This document shows positions 38,013 through 48,000 of a stretch of DNA of 64,000 nucleotides, one piece after another. The DNA comes from Corynebacterium zhongnanshanii. GTDB taxonomy: Bacteria > Actinomycetota > Actinomycetes > Mycobacteriales > Mycobacteriaceae. Below the pieces are notes generated by a model. It was not told where the DNA came from, ran no database searches, and saw nothing but the letters and a program-made list of their open reading frames with translations. How positions within the stretch are numbered: position 1 is the stretch's first letter; each line of letters begins with the position of its first letter. A program made the translations under genes and the position numbers. The stretch lies in assembly GCF_014490575.1 (NCBI RefSeq), contig NZ_CP061033.1, positions 2,108,001 to 2,172,000 of the forward strand. Reading direction: 5' to 3'.

Positions 38013-38969
38013 ATGACTGCTGATTCCCCTAAGACTGGCGCCCCGGGCGCGAGCACCTCGAGCTCTGCGTCCGCGGGCGCTTCTGGCGCTGCGTCCATCG
38101 GTGCTTCTGGCGCTGCGCCCAGCGCCACCATCCTCAGCTCCGAGACCACAGACAACATCACCCTCCGCATCTCTGACGAGGGCATTGCCTACGTCCTGCT
38201 GGACCGCCCCGAGAAACTGAACGCCCTGACCATCCCGATGCTGAAGCGCATGATCCAGGTGTCCCGGCAGATCCAGAAGGATAAGTCCATCCGCGCGGTG
38301 ATCCTCACCGGCGCGAATGGCAACTTCAGCTCCGGCCTGGACTTCGGGGCCGCGTTCAAGAGCCCGCGGGAGATTGCCGCGAACTTCGCCAGCCGTCCAT
38401 GGCGCGGCACCAATACCTTCCAGGAGGGGCCGTGGTGTTGGCGCCGGCTCGACGTGCCGGTCATCGCGGCGGTCCCGGGTTATTGTTTTGGGGGCGGTCT
38501 GCAGATCGCGCTGGCGTCGGATTATCGATTCACGTCGGCGGATGCGGCATGGTCGGTCCTGGAGGCGAAGTGGGGGCTGGTGCCGGACATGTCCGGCGTG
38601 CAGGCGCTGAAGCAGGTGGTCGGCGCGGATGTGGCGAAGCGGCTGTCCATGGGCGCGGAGATCATCACGGGCGCTCAGGCCGTGAAGTATGGCCTGGCTA
38701 GCGAGGTGGCTGAGGATCCGTTGGCCGCCGCGGAGGAGCTGGCTCGGGTGTTCATCGATCGTTCCCCCGACGCCGTAGCGCAGTCCAAGAAACTTATCGA
38801 CGAAACCTGGACGGCGGGGCCTCGGAAGACTTTCTTCTTGGAGCGTCTGCGTCAGGCGCCGTTGCTGTTTGGGCAGAATGCGAAGGTGGCGAAGGCGCGC
38901 GCGGCTGCCGCGAAGGTGGGGAAGAAGTTGCCGGGCTATAAGCCGCGTCGCTCGCGGCACGTGTTCTGA
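38013..38969 (+). CDS. Enoyl-CoA hydratase/isomerase (crotonase) family protein
   Basis: 318 residues. After a low-complexity Ala/Ser/Gly N-terminus (~40 residues) the crotonase fold follows: oxyanion-hole segments GANGNFSSGLDFGAAF (about 105) and AAVPGYCFGGGLQIALASDYRF (about 155), then WSVLEAKWGLVPDMSG with an Asp in the second catalytic position rather than the Glu of classical hydratases, as in dienoyl-CoA isomerases. Substrate unknown. The ATG at 38013 follows TTGGGG; an in-frame TTG at 38004 is an alternative. Confidence 0.87.
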   Translation: MTADSPKTGAPGASTSSSASAGASGAASIGASGAAPSATILSSETTDNITLRISDEGIAYVLLDRPEKLNALTIPMLKRMIQVSRQIQKDKSIRAVILTGANGNFSSGLDFGAAFKSPREIAANFASRPWRGTNTFQEGPWCWRRLDVPVIAAVPGYCFGGGLQIALASDYRFTSADAAWSVLEAKWGLVPDMSGVQALKQVVGADVAKRLSMGAEIITGAQAVKYGLASEVAEDPLAAAEELARVFIDRSPDAVAQSKKLIDETWTAGPRKTFFLERLRQAPLLFGQNAKVAKARAAAAKVGKKLPGYKPRRSRHVF

Positions 38970-39003
38970 GGCCCGCAGAGCGCCCGGCGCGCGGCGCGGG
39001 GTG

Positions 39004-40098
39004 TTATGGGGAGATGAAGTGGTCGGGGTCAAAGGAGACCGGGTCCCGCGGGAGTTTGCCCAGATCAAAGGACTCTAGAGCCTCGAGGAGCACGCGGTGG
39101 TTCCGGTCCGCGAGGCTCTCGGCGCTAGCAACAGCCTCGGCAGCTGCGCCCCCGGCGGCGCTAGAGCTCGCGGCAGCCGCGCCGCCCAGCGAGCCCAGAA
39201 TCCACTCCAACACCCGCGCCGACGCCCCCGGATCCACCGCCCGCAACTGCGCCAGCGTCACCGCCCCATCACGCTTCGCCAAACGCCTGCCCTCCGGCCC
39301 CACCACCAACGGCACGTGCACATACTGCACCTCCGGCAGATCCAGCAGGTGCGCCAGGTACGCCTGGCGCGGCGCCGAGCTCAACAGGTCGTCACCGCGG
39401 ACAACCTCGCGGACGTGCGCCAGGGCGTCGTCCACAACAACGGCCAGATTGTAGGCGTAATCCCTCGCATGCCCACCGGCGCCGTCGTCCCCCGGCTCGC
39501 CCGGCGCGCACCGCGGAAGGATGTTCCCTCCCCGCCGTAGAACCATGTCGTCCACGTCCCCGGCGTACACCCGCGTCAGCGGGTCCGCCTCCGCCGCGAA
39601 AAGCTCCGTCACCTCCCACGAGGACACCCCGGCGCGCAGCCGCAAAGCCGGCACTCGCCCACCCCGGGAACCCCCGGCGGCCAGCTCTTCCCTCTTCCGC
39701 CCGGCCTCCTCCACAGACAGGTCCCTGCATGTCCCCGGATAGCGCCCCGGGATGGCATGGGGTGCCCGCACTGCGTCCTGAATGTCCCGGCGCGAACAGA
39801 AGCACTCGTACACCAGCCCGCGCCGCTGCAAGTCCTGCAGCGCGGACTCGTAATGCTCATACGTCTCCTGTTGGCGCGCCGCCGGCCCCACGAAGCGCAG
39901 CCCCAGCTCCTCCAAGTCGGCCCGTTGGCGGGAGGTGAAGTGTGGGGAGGTGCGCTGGGCGTCGATATCATCAATGCGCAACGCCAGCCTGCCCGCAGCG
40001 CGCAACCACGCGATCACGGCGGTGCGGAGGTTGCCGATGTGCAGGTCGCCGGAGGGGCTGGGCGCGTATCGGCCGGCGGGTGGGGTGCTGGTGCTCAC
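39004..40098 (-). CDS. gluQ: Glutamyl-Q tRNA(Asp) synthetase
   Basis: 364 residues: a class Ia glutamyl-tRNA synthetase catalytic core without the anticodon-binding domain. HIGH-like box GDLHIGN (about 20), KMSKS-like RRLAKRDGAVTL (about 255), and the Zn-binding Cys set (CFCSRRD ... YPGTC, about 98-122), the GluQRS pattern. It attaches glutamate to queuosine at position 34 of tRNA-Asp. Divergent from tgt with 50 nt between starts, consistent with a shared queuosine role. An Ala-rich insert (about 315-335) is unusual. Confidence 0.88.
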   Translation of the reverse strand: MSTSTPPAGRYAPSPSGDLHIGNLRTAVIAWLRAAGRLALRIDDIDAQRTSPHFTSRQRADLEELGLRFVGPAARQQETYEHYESALQDLQRRGLVYECFCSRRDIQDAVRAPHAIPGRYPGTCRDLSVEEAGRKREELAAGGSRGGRVPALRLRAGVSSWEVTELFAAEADPLTRVYAGDVDDMVLRRGGNILPRCAPGEPGDDGAGGHARDYAYNLAVVVDDALAHVREVVRGDDLLSSAPRQAYLAHLLDLPEVQYVHVPLVVGPEGRRLAKRDGAVTLAQLRAVDPGASARVLEWILGSLGGAAAASSSAAGGAAAEAVASAESLADRNHRVLLEALESFDLGKLPRDPVSFDPDHFISP

Positions 40099-40148
40099 TC
40101 CCCCAGCCTAACCCGCGCGCGTGGCGCCCCGCAGTAGACTGGGTTCCC

Positions 40149-41516
40149 ATGACCGCCGAACAGCGCCACACAGACACAACCTTCAGCTTAGGCACCCGCC
40201 TGGAGGAGGACACGCGCCTTCCTGACTCCGCCCCGCGGCAGACCGCCTCCGCCATCGACGCCGCCGGTAACCCCGTGACCAGCGTGAACACCGAAAACCA
40301 GGGGCATGGGCGCACCGGGGTGATTCACACGCCGCACGGCGACATCCACACGCCCGCGTTCATTCCCGTGGGCACGAAGGCGACCGTGAAGACCCTCACG
40401 CCACAGCAGGTGCGCAGCGCCGGGGCGCAGGCGGTGCTGTCCAACGCGTACCACCTGTATTTGCAGCCAGGCCCAGAGATCGTGGACCAGGCCGGTGGCG
40501 TGGCCGCCTTTGAGAATTGGCACGGACCTACCTACACGGACTCCGGCGGGTTCCAGGTGATGAGCCTGGGCGTGGGGTTCAAGAAGGTCCTGGCGATGGA
40601 CACGAAGGGGCTGGATAAGAAGGACATTGTGGCGCAACAGTCCAAGCGCATGGCCGTGGTGGACGAGGATGGTGTGGATTTCCGCAGTGTGATTGATGGG
40701 TCGAAGCACCGGTTCACCCCGGAGGTGTCCATGCAGATCCAGCACCAGTTGGGCGCGGACATTATCTTCGCGTTCGATGAGCTAACCACGCTGGTGAATA
40801 CGCGCCACTACCAGGAGCGGTCTGTGGAGCGGACGCATCGGTGGGCACAGCGCTGCCTGGAGGAGCACTACCGGCAGACTGTGCTGCGCGAGGATAAGCC
40901 GCTGCAGTCTCTGTGGGGCGTGGTGCAGGGCGCGCAGTACGAAGACCTGCGGAAACAGGCCGCGCGCGGCCTGGTGGAACTGTCCGACGCCGCAATTGCA
41001 GACGGGCGGCGCGGCTTCGGCGGCTACGGCATCGGCGGGGCGTTGGAGAAGGAGAACCTGGGGACGATCGTCAACTGGGTGTGTGAGGAGCTGCCGGAAA
41101 ACATGCCGCGCCACCTGCTGGGGATCTCCGAGCCGGACGACCTGTTCACGGGCGTGGCCGCGGGGGCGGACACGTTCGATTGTGTGGCGCCGACGCGCCT
41201 GGCCAGACGTGGCGGGGTGTACACGTTGGATGGTCGGATGAACTTGACCAATGCGCGTTTCAAGAATGATTTTTCTCCCATCGACGCCGAAGTGGGCGGC
41301 GAAGTCTCCGAGAACTATTCGCGCGCGTATATCCACCATCTGTTGAAGGCAAAGGAGTTTTTGGCGGGGACGTTGTGCACGATGCACAACCTGCATTTCA
41401 TGATCACGCTGGTGGATAACATCAGGCGGTCCATCGAGGAGGGGCGTTTTGTGGAGTATCGCGCGGAGTTTATGAGCCGGTATTACGGCGAGGGCTGGGA
41501 GGCGCGGCTGGGCTAG
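40149..41516 (+). CDS. tgt: tRNA-guanine transglycosylase (queuine tRNA-ribosyltransferase)
   Basis: 455 residues with an N-terminal extension of about 55 residues. Exchanges G34 for preQ1 or queuine in His/Asn/Asp/Tyr tRNAs. Catalytic Asp residues are conserved in YTDSGGFQVMSL and GADTFDCVAPTRLARRG. The zinc site is not: where E. coli Tgt has C-x-C-x2-C before NYSRAYLHHL, this protein reads DAEVGGEVSENYSRAYIHHL with no cysteine; the later His (CTMHNLHF) remains. Start at 40149 because the family homology and the N-terminus fit; the longer frame to 39942 overlaps gluQ. Confidence 0.9.
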   Translation: MTAEQRHTDTTFSLGTRLEEDTRLPDSAPRQTASAIDAAGNPVTSVNTENQGHGRTGVIHTPHGDIHTPAFIPVGTKATVKTLTPQQVRSAGAQAVLSNAYHLYLQPGPEIVDQAGGVAAFENWHGPTYTDSGGFQVMSLGVGFKKVLAMDTKGLDKKDIVAQQSKRMAVVDEDGVDFRSVIDGSKHRFTPEVSMQIQHQLGADIIFAFDELTTLVNTRHYQERSVERTHRWAQRCLEEHYRQTVLREDKPLQSLWGVVQGAQYEDLRKQAARGLVELSDAAIADGRRGFGGYGIGGALEKENLGTIVNWVCEELPENMPRHLLGISEPDDLFTGVAAGADTFDCVAPTRLARRGGVYTLDGRMNLTNARFKNDFSPIDAEVGGEVSENYSRAYIHHLLKAKEFLAGTLCTMHNLHFMITLVDNIRRSIEEGRFVEYRAEFMSRYYGEGWEARLG

Positions 41517-41521
41517 CCGCG

Positions 41522-43975
41522 CTAGTCGCGCGCGGCGCCCTCGTAGCGCGTGATCTTCCCGGAGCTAAACGCCTTCTCCAGGGAGGATCCCTCCACGTCC
41601 AGCGTGGGAAGCACCTTGTCCAGCCACTTCGGCATGTACCAGGTGGCGCGTCCGGCCAGGAGCATGAGCGCGGGGATGGCGGTCATGCGGATCAGGAAGG
41701 CGTCGAAGAGCACGCCGGCGCCGAGCGCGAAGCCAAAGATCTGGATGAACGGCAGGGGCTGGAAGATGAAGGACACAAACACCGCGATCATGATGAGCGC
41801 GGCCACGGTCACCACGCGTGCGCCGAGGCCGAAGCCGTGGATTACGGAGTCCTCGGTGGCGCTGTAGGTGTAGTCCGGGCCCTGCGCGAGGCGTTGGGAT
41901 TCCTGGATGTAGCGTTCTCTCATGCGGCTGACGATGAACACTTGGTAGTCCATGGCCAGCCCGAAGGTCACGCCGATCAGGAAGATCGGCATGAAGCTGA
42001 TGAGTGGGCCGGGGGAATCCCACAGGCCCCACAGGCCTTCCTGCCACACCAGCACGGTCACACCGAAGGCCGCACCCACGGACAGCAGGAAACCGCCGGC
42101 GGCCATGAGTGGGACCAGCAAAGAGCGGAACACCATCATGAGCAGCACCAGGGCCAGCCCCACCACCAGCGCCAGGTAGATGGGCATGGCCTTCTTCAAC
42201 GTGTCCGTGACGTCTTGTTGGATAGGGATCAAGCCTGTGATTCCCATGGTCACGCCCGTTTCGCGTTCGATGTCCGCCTGCTGCTCCCGCAGGGCGTGGA
42301 TCAACTGCACGGTGGATTCCTCCCGTGGCCCGTGCACAGGGGTGACCACGAGCTGTGCGGTGGTGCCGTCCTCGGACTGTCCGACCAGCTGCGCGTGTTC
42401 CACTTCCGGGTTGTTCTGCAGCTGGTCCATCGCATAGATGAACGCGGCCTGTTGTGGCGAGGCGGGAGTCTGCTCTTCGCTGCGCTCCCCCGCCCCGCCG
42501 GTGTACGGCGCCAACACGGTAGCGTCCGCCCGCGCGTGCTCAGCATCCACCAGCACCAGCATCGGAGCATTCCGGCCCTCGCCGAATCCTTCCGCGAGCA
42601 GGTCCGCGGCTTGCCGCTGCGTGGATGTGACACTACTGGTGGTGTCATTCGGCAGAGACAGCTGTAGGTTCAACGCCGGCAGCGTGAGCAGCGCCAACAC
42701 CGCCATCACCACAGCCAACGCCACACCGGGGAACCGGTGCACCAGCTTCACCCACCGCGTGCCCAGGTTTTCCTTCGTGCCGTGCACCTGCGGCCCGGTC
42801 GTGCGGCCATCCTCCCGCAGGCTTTCCCGCGGCGTACGGCTCGCCTCGCTCTTGAACACCCACCGGCCCAGCAGCCCCAGCAACGCGGGCAGGAACGTCA
42901 GGGACAGTAGCACTGCCACCAGCACGAAGGCCGCCGCGAAGTAACCCATCGCAGACAGGAACGGGATGTTCACCAGCCGCAGGCCCGCCAGGGCCACGAT
43001 CACGGTCACTCCGGCGAACACCACCGCGCTGCCTGCCGTGCCGCAGGCCAGCCCGATCGCGTCCGGCCTGGACCGGCCGAGCGCCAGCTCGTCCCGGTAG
43101 CGCGCCATAATAAACAAGGCATAGTCAATTCCCACGGCCAGGCCGATCATGAGCCCCAGGGTGGGCGTCATGGAGTTCAACGGCACGAAGGCGGTGGCGC
43201 CCACGGTCAGGAACGCACCAATACCCACGCCCACCAGCGCGCTGATCAGCGGCAGCCCCGCCGCCAGCAGGGACATGAACGTAATCGCCAGGATAATCAG
43301 GGCCACCACCACGCCCACGATCTCTGAGATGGGTTCGATCTCAATCGGGTCTCCAAATCCAGGCCCGCCGATCTCCACGCGTAGCCCAGCATCCCGGGAG
43401 ATTTGGGCGGCGGCTTCCACGGCATCGCGGTCGGCGTCGGTCACTTCGGCGGGGAGGGCGACGTCGAAGGAGAAGGTGGAGGTGCCGATGGTGGCGTCGT
43501 CGGATAGGACACGTTGCGTGTAGGCGTCCTTGGTGGCGGTGGCTTTCGGCAGGCCCTGGTTGGTGAGTTGGTCCACGATCGCGTCCGTTTGCGCGTGGTT
43601 CACAGTGACGGGGTTGCCCCAGCGCAGGGTGCTGCCTAGTTGCGGCACGGTGTCCTTGATCGCCTGGGTGGTGCGGTCCATCGCCTCCATGTAGGCGGGT
43701 TCGTCCAGGCGGTGGCCTTCGGGGGCTTGCCACACCATGTTCACGTCCGCGGACGCCGCCGGGTTGTCCGTGCCGGGGAACTTGTCCATCAGGATCTCGG
43801 TGGCCTGGGTGGAGGGCACGTTGTTGATGGCGAAGATGTCGTTGAAGCCTTTTTGGAAGCTCAGTGCACTGCCTGCCACGCCGAGAAGCGCGAGCAGCCA
43901 GACTATGATGACCACCCATTTGTGCAGGTAGGACCATCGACCAACGTGAAAGAGGAATTGTGCCACGATCCCCAC
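41522..43975 (-). CDS. MMPL-family RND transporter
   Basis: 817 residues with two MMPL repeats, about twelve membrane helices and two large extracytoplasmic loops (about 45-200 and 410-560). Signature segments GLMIGLAVGIDYALFIMARYRDEL (about 280) and GVTFGLAMDYQVFIVSRMRERY (about 660), each with the Asp-Tyr pair used in proton relay. In corynebacteria such proteins export lipids, for example trehalose mycolates, or other hydrophobic compounds; the substrate here is not shown. Convergent with tgt, 5 nt apart. Confidence 0.9.
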   Translation of the reverse strand: MGIVAQFLFHVGRWSYLHKWVVIIVWLLALLGVAGSALSFQKGFNDIFAINNVPSTQATEILMDKFPGTDNPAASADVNMVWQAPEGHRLDEPAYMEAMDRTTQAIKDTVPQLGSTLRWGNPVTVNHAQTDAIVDQLTNQGLPKATATKDAYTQRVLSDDATIGTSTFSFDVALPAEVTDADRDAVEAAAQISRDAGLRVEIGGPGFGDPIEIEPISEIVGVVVALIILAITFMSLLAAGLPLISALVGVGIGAFLTVGATAFVPLNSMTPTLGLMIGLAVGIDYALFIMARYRDELALGRSRPDAIGLACGTAGSAVVFAGVTVIVALAGLRLVNIPFLSAMGYFAAAFVLVAVLLSLTFLPALLGLLGRWVFKSEASRTPRESLREDGRTTGPQVHGTKENLGTRWVKLVHRFPGVALAVVMAVLALLTLPALNLQLSLPNDTTSSVTSTQRQAADLLAEGFGEGRNAPMLVLVDAEHARADATVLAPYTGGAGERSEEQTPASPQQAAFIYAMDQLQNNPEVEHAQLVGQSEDGTTAQLVVTPVHGPREESTVQLIHALREQQADIERETGVTMGITGLIPIQQDVTDTLKKAMPIYLALVVGLALVLLMMVFRSLLVPLMAAGGFLLSVGAAFGVTVLVWQEGLWGLWDSPGPLISFMPIFLIGVTFGLAMDYQVFIVSRMRERYIQESQRLAQGPDYTYSATEDSVIHGFGLGARVVTVAALIMIAVFVSFIFQPLPFIQIFGFALGAGVLFDAFLIRMTAIPALMLLAGRATWYMPKWLDKVLPTLDVEGSSLEKAFSSGKITRYEGAARD

Positions 43976-44058
43976 CCTACACGCGAGGCCCTACATCACC
44001 CGGGGGCGTGGCTGGGTATCGTGGGTGGGTATAGTGCCCCTGGTTGATAAGAGTGTTG

Positions 44059-44862
44059 ATGATGTCTGATGTCCCTGGCGATTCCTCCCCCGCGCCGTCT
44101 GCGCTGTCTACGACGCCCGCTGGCCCCGATCATTTCCTGGAGATGACCGAACTGCTGCGTGCTGCATGGGAGGGCCAGCCGTTTGTGTCCTTGCCGCAGG
44201 TCTGGGCTCAATTGGCGGGGCTGGGTGTGGGGTCCTTATCCTCCGACGCCGAACTGTCTCTTGCCCTCACCCACCTGTCTGAGTTGCACCCGTGTAGTGC
44301 GACGGCCGCTGGCGCGGATGCGACGGTGTTGGTGGAGACGTGCGAGCCGGTGCGTCGGGTGACGTTCACGGCCGATGGGATGTTGATAGCGCGTTCTGGA
44401 CAGATGCAGCCGGTGGTGTGGCCGGTGGGCCGGGTGTTGAGTTCACGGCCGGGTGGAGAGTTGGCGGTGGAGGATCGTTCCGGGTTTGTGCATTCGTTGG
44501 GGCGGGTGGTGCGCATGACCGTGTTGGAGAAGCAGTGGGAACTGTTCGGCGATACTGCGGGTGACACTGCCGGTGGTACTGCTGGTGGCACTTCCAGCGC
44601 TGTGGATCTGTCCGGGTGCTCGCGCTCAGCACTAGGTGGTGCTGTTTTTGTGGGGGTGTTGGATTCGGGTGATGTGGTGGTGTGTGATCGGGCGATCCAG
44701 GTGGTGACTGCTCAGCGGCGCTCGGCTTCGGTGGAGGTGCTGCGCGGGTGGCAGCGTGTGGTGGCCGGCCGGTGTGGGGAGCCTGTGGTGGTGCGTCTGG
44801 CTGGTGGTGAGGATCGGCAGGTTGGCGCTGGAGTGTTGACCGCGATGTGGCGTGTGGAGTGA
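44059..44862 (+). CDS. Hypothetical protein, unknown function
   Basis: 267 residues, not recognised. No signal peptide or membrane helix. The sequence is Val/Gly/Ser-rich with a helical start (DHFLEMTELLRAAWEGQPFVSLPQVWAQLA) and a beta-rich middle and end. A GDTAGDTAGGTAGGTSS repeat (about 170-186) is encoded by tandem GGTACT/GGCACT-like hexamers also seen in gatD and pknB. Start at ATG 44059 (or 44062); the TTG at 44044 is unlikely. Confidence 0.6.
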   Translation: MMSDVPGDSSPAPSALSTTPAGPDHFLEMTELLRAAWEGQPFVSLPQVWAQLAGLGVGSLSSDAELSLALTHLSELHPCSATAAGADATVLVETCEPVRRVTFTADGMLIARSGQMQPVVWPVGRVLSSRPGGELAVEDRSGFVHSLGRVVRMTVLEKQWELFGDTAGDTAGGTAGGTSSAVDLSGCSRSALGGAVFVGVLDSGDVVVCDRAIQVVTAQRRSASVEVLRGWQRVVAGRCGEPVVVRLAGGEDRQVGAGVLTAMWRVE

Positions 44863-44949
44863 GAGCTTCTCAGCGTGTAAGTACTGTGCGGTGGGGATGT
44901 GCTGCGCGGTAGGCACTGGGTGGCGCTCAGTGCATGGTGCGCATGGGTA

Positions 44950-44998
44950 AAGCCCACCGTCTGTCCACGCTGGTAGTGCGTGGACAGACGGTGGGCTT
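44950..44998. terminator. Perfect 21-bp-stem bidirectional hairpin
   Basis: AAGCCCACCGTCTGTCCACGC (44950-44970) is exactly complementary to 44978-44998 around a 7-nt loop. It lies between convergent genes (44059-44862 plus, 45100-52448 minus) and ends transcripts from one or both. The arms include short A/T tails (AA and TT) but no long T-run. Confidence 0.75.
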
Positions 44999-45042
44999 CA
45001 TACCTTGTGCTTCAGCAGTGTCCGGCTAGCCGAGGGGCTAGC

Positions 45043-45071
45043 CCGCCGGGTAGTGGGTCACTACCCGGCGG
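45043..45071 (-). terminator. Hairpin after the giant surface protein gene
   Basis: CCGCCGGGTAGTG / CACTACCCGGCGG, perfect 13-bp stem with a 3-nt loop, 29 nt past the minus-strand stop at 45100. No T-run. Confidence 0.65.
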
Positions 45072-45099
45072 TTACCGGGGTGAGCTGGTGTGCAGCTTT

Positions 45100-48000
45100 T
45101 TAGTTGTTGCTGTCACCTGCTGCGCTGTCTGCGTCTGCAGCTGGCTCCTCTGAGGTCTCTGCGGGTGCAGAGGCGTCAGGGGTCTCAGTCTCGGTTGGAG
45201 CGGAGGTCGACTGGTTGGCCTTCTTGTTGCCGGAGCCGATGTTGTTCTTCGGATCCTCAGCCAGCTTCTTCAGTGCTTCTCCGGAACCGGTTGCGGAACC
45301 GTTGTCCTTCGCGGTGTTCTTCGCGAGGTTTCCGAAGGAGCCGATGGAAGAGCCTTCATTGTCCTTACCAGGCTTGACTGGGTTTGCACCCCAGTCACAT
45401 CCCAGTGCAACGTAGGCGCTGGTTACTGCCAGGCCGGCTGCGATGATTGCACCTCCCAGCAGCTGACGCTGCTGTTCCACGGTCAGGTAGGTGTTGATGT
45501 TCAGTGCAGCTGGGACCTCGAAGTGAGGCAGGCTGATACCGAACTTCTGCAGCTCCCGAGTGATCGTGGAGTTGAAGTTAGCAGAGATGGAGTCAATCTG
45601 CTGCTGGATCTGTGGTGGGATCTTGATGAAGGACAGCAGTCCCAGTGGCACCAGCCACAGGAATGGGTTCGTGACATTCATCGCCTTAACGTCGAAGCAG
45701 TGCTCCAGCTTCGTCCAAGATCCGGAAGTATCTGGGTTCGTGCCAGCTGGCTTCTCCTCAACCTTCAGCTTCGCCTCGACCACATCCTGAGACTTATCAG
45801 GGTAGGTCACCACAACGGTGACGTTCTTCTCACCAGGCGTGGAGGTATCCGGAGTCTCCTTGTACTCAACCTGCGTACCCTCAGGCAGATCATCGATGTT
45901 CTCGATGTTCTTCTTCGGATCTGGGGTGTCGCCGACCTTAACGGTCTGCTCCTTGCCCTGTGGATCGTACTTGTCAGCGTCGGTCCGGTCGGAACCGTTG
46001 TCATCGCGACCCTCTTCGTGGCCGGAGACAGGAACCTTAACCTCAACCTTGCCGCCAGGCAGTTCCGGATCCTCGATGGTCACAACAATCGGACCATCAA
46101 CATCAGTACCAGGCGTGACGTGAACCTTACCGTCCTCACCAACCTCAACAGGAACAGTCTTGCCGTCCTCGTCCTTAGCAGAGATCTTGGTGTCATCATC
46201 CTTGTTCGTGATAACGATACCGGTGTCCTGCTTCTCGTCGGTCGGATCAACAGGCTTCACATTGTCGGTGTTGACCGTGGTTGGGTTCTTCTCAACCTTC
46301 AGCTTCGCCTCAACGTTGTCCTTAGAGCCATCTGGGTAGGTCACCACAACGGTAACGTTCTGCTCACCAGGCTTAGAGGTATCTGGCTTCTCCGAGTACT
46401 CAACCTTCGAACCCTCAGGCAGCTTGTCAGCATCAACAATGTTGCCCTTCGGATCTGGGGTCTCGCCAACCTTAACGGTCTGGTCCTTACCCTTCGGATC
46501 ATACTTATCAGCATCATCCTGACCCACGGTCACAGTCGTCGTGACCTCATCCTTGGTGCCATCAGGGTAGGTCACCACAACAGTGACAGGCTTCTCACCA
46601 GGCGTGGACGTATCCACAGGATCCTTGTACTCAACCGTCGTACCCTCAGGAAGCTCATCGATGTTCTCGATGTTCTTCTTCGGATCCGGCTTCTCGTTCT
46701 TCTTCACATCCTGGTTCTGACCCTTCGGATCATACTTATCAGCATCATCCTGACCCACGGTTACGGTCGTCGTGACCTCATCCTTGGTGCCATCAGGGTA
46801 GGTCACCACAACAGTGACAGGCTTCTCACCAGGCGTGGACGTATCCACAGGATCCTTGTACTCAACCTTCGTACCCTCAGGCAGATTCAGATCATCGAAG
46901 TTCTCGATGTTCTTCTTCGGATCCGGCTTCTCGTTCTTCTTCACATCCTGGTTCTGACCCTTCGGATCATACTTATCAGCATCATCCTGACCCACGGTTA
47001 CGGTCGTCGTGACCTCATCCTTGGTGCCATCAGGGTAGGTCACCACAACAGTGACAGGCTTCTCACCAGGCGTGGACGTATCCACAGGATCCTTGTACTC
47101 AACCGTCGTACCCTCAGGAAGCTCATCGATGTTCTCGATGTTCTTCTTCGGATCCGGCTTCTCGTTCTTCTTCACATCCTGGTTCTGACCCTTCGGATCA
47201 TACTTATCAGCATCATCCTGACCCACGGTCACAGTCGTCGTGACCTCATCCTTGGTGCCATCAGGGTAGGTCACCACAACAGTGACAGGCTTCTCACCAG
47301 GCGTGGACGTATCCACAGGATCCTTGTACTCAACCGTCGTACCCTCAGGAAGCTCATCGATGTTCTCGATGTTCTTCTTCGGATCCGGCTTCTCGTTCTT
47401 CTTCACATCCTGGTTCTGACCCTTCGGATCATACTTATCAGCATCATCCTGACCCACGGTTACGGTCGTCGTGACCTCATCCTTGGTGCCATCAGGGTAG
47501 GTCACCACAACAGTGACAGGCTTCTCACCAGGCGTGGACGTATCCACAGGATCCTTGTACTCAACCGTCGTACCCTCAGGAAGCTCATCGATGTTCTCGA
47601 TGTTCTTCTTCGGATCCGGCTTCTCGTTCTTCTTCACATCCTGGTTCTGACCCTTCGGATCATACTTATCAGCATCATCCTGACCCACGGTCACAGTCGT
47701 CGTGACCTCATCCTTGGTGCCATCAGGGTAGGTCACCACAACAGTGACAGGCTTCTCACCAGGCGTGGACGTATCCACAGGATCCTTGTACTCAACCGTC
47801 GTACCCTCAGGAAGCTCATCGATGTTCTCGATGTTCTTCTTCGGATCCGGCTTCTCGTTCTTCTTCACATCCTGGTTCTGACCCTTCGGATCATACTTAT
47901 CAGCATCATCCTGACCCACGGTCACAGTCGTCGTGACCTCATCCTTGGTGCCATCAGGGTAGGTCACCACAACAGTGACAGGCTTCTCACCAGGCGTGGA

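Noticed and set aside
45100..45400. LPXTG sorting signal at the end of the surface protein
   Set aside because: The C-terminus ends in a Ser/Thr/Ala/Asp-rich tail; no LPXTG, hydrophobic stretch and basic end in the right order.
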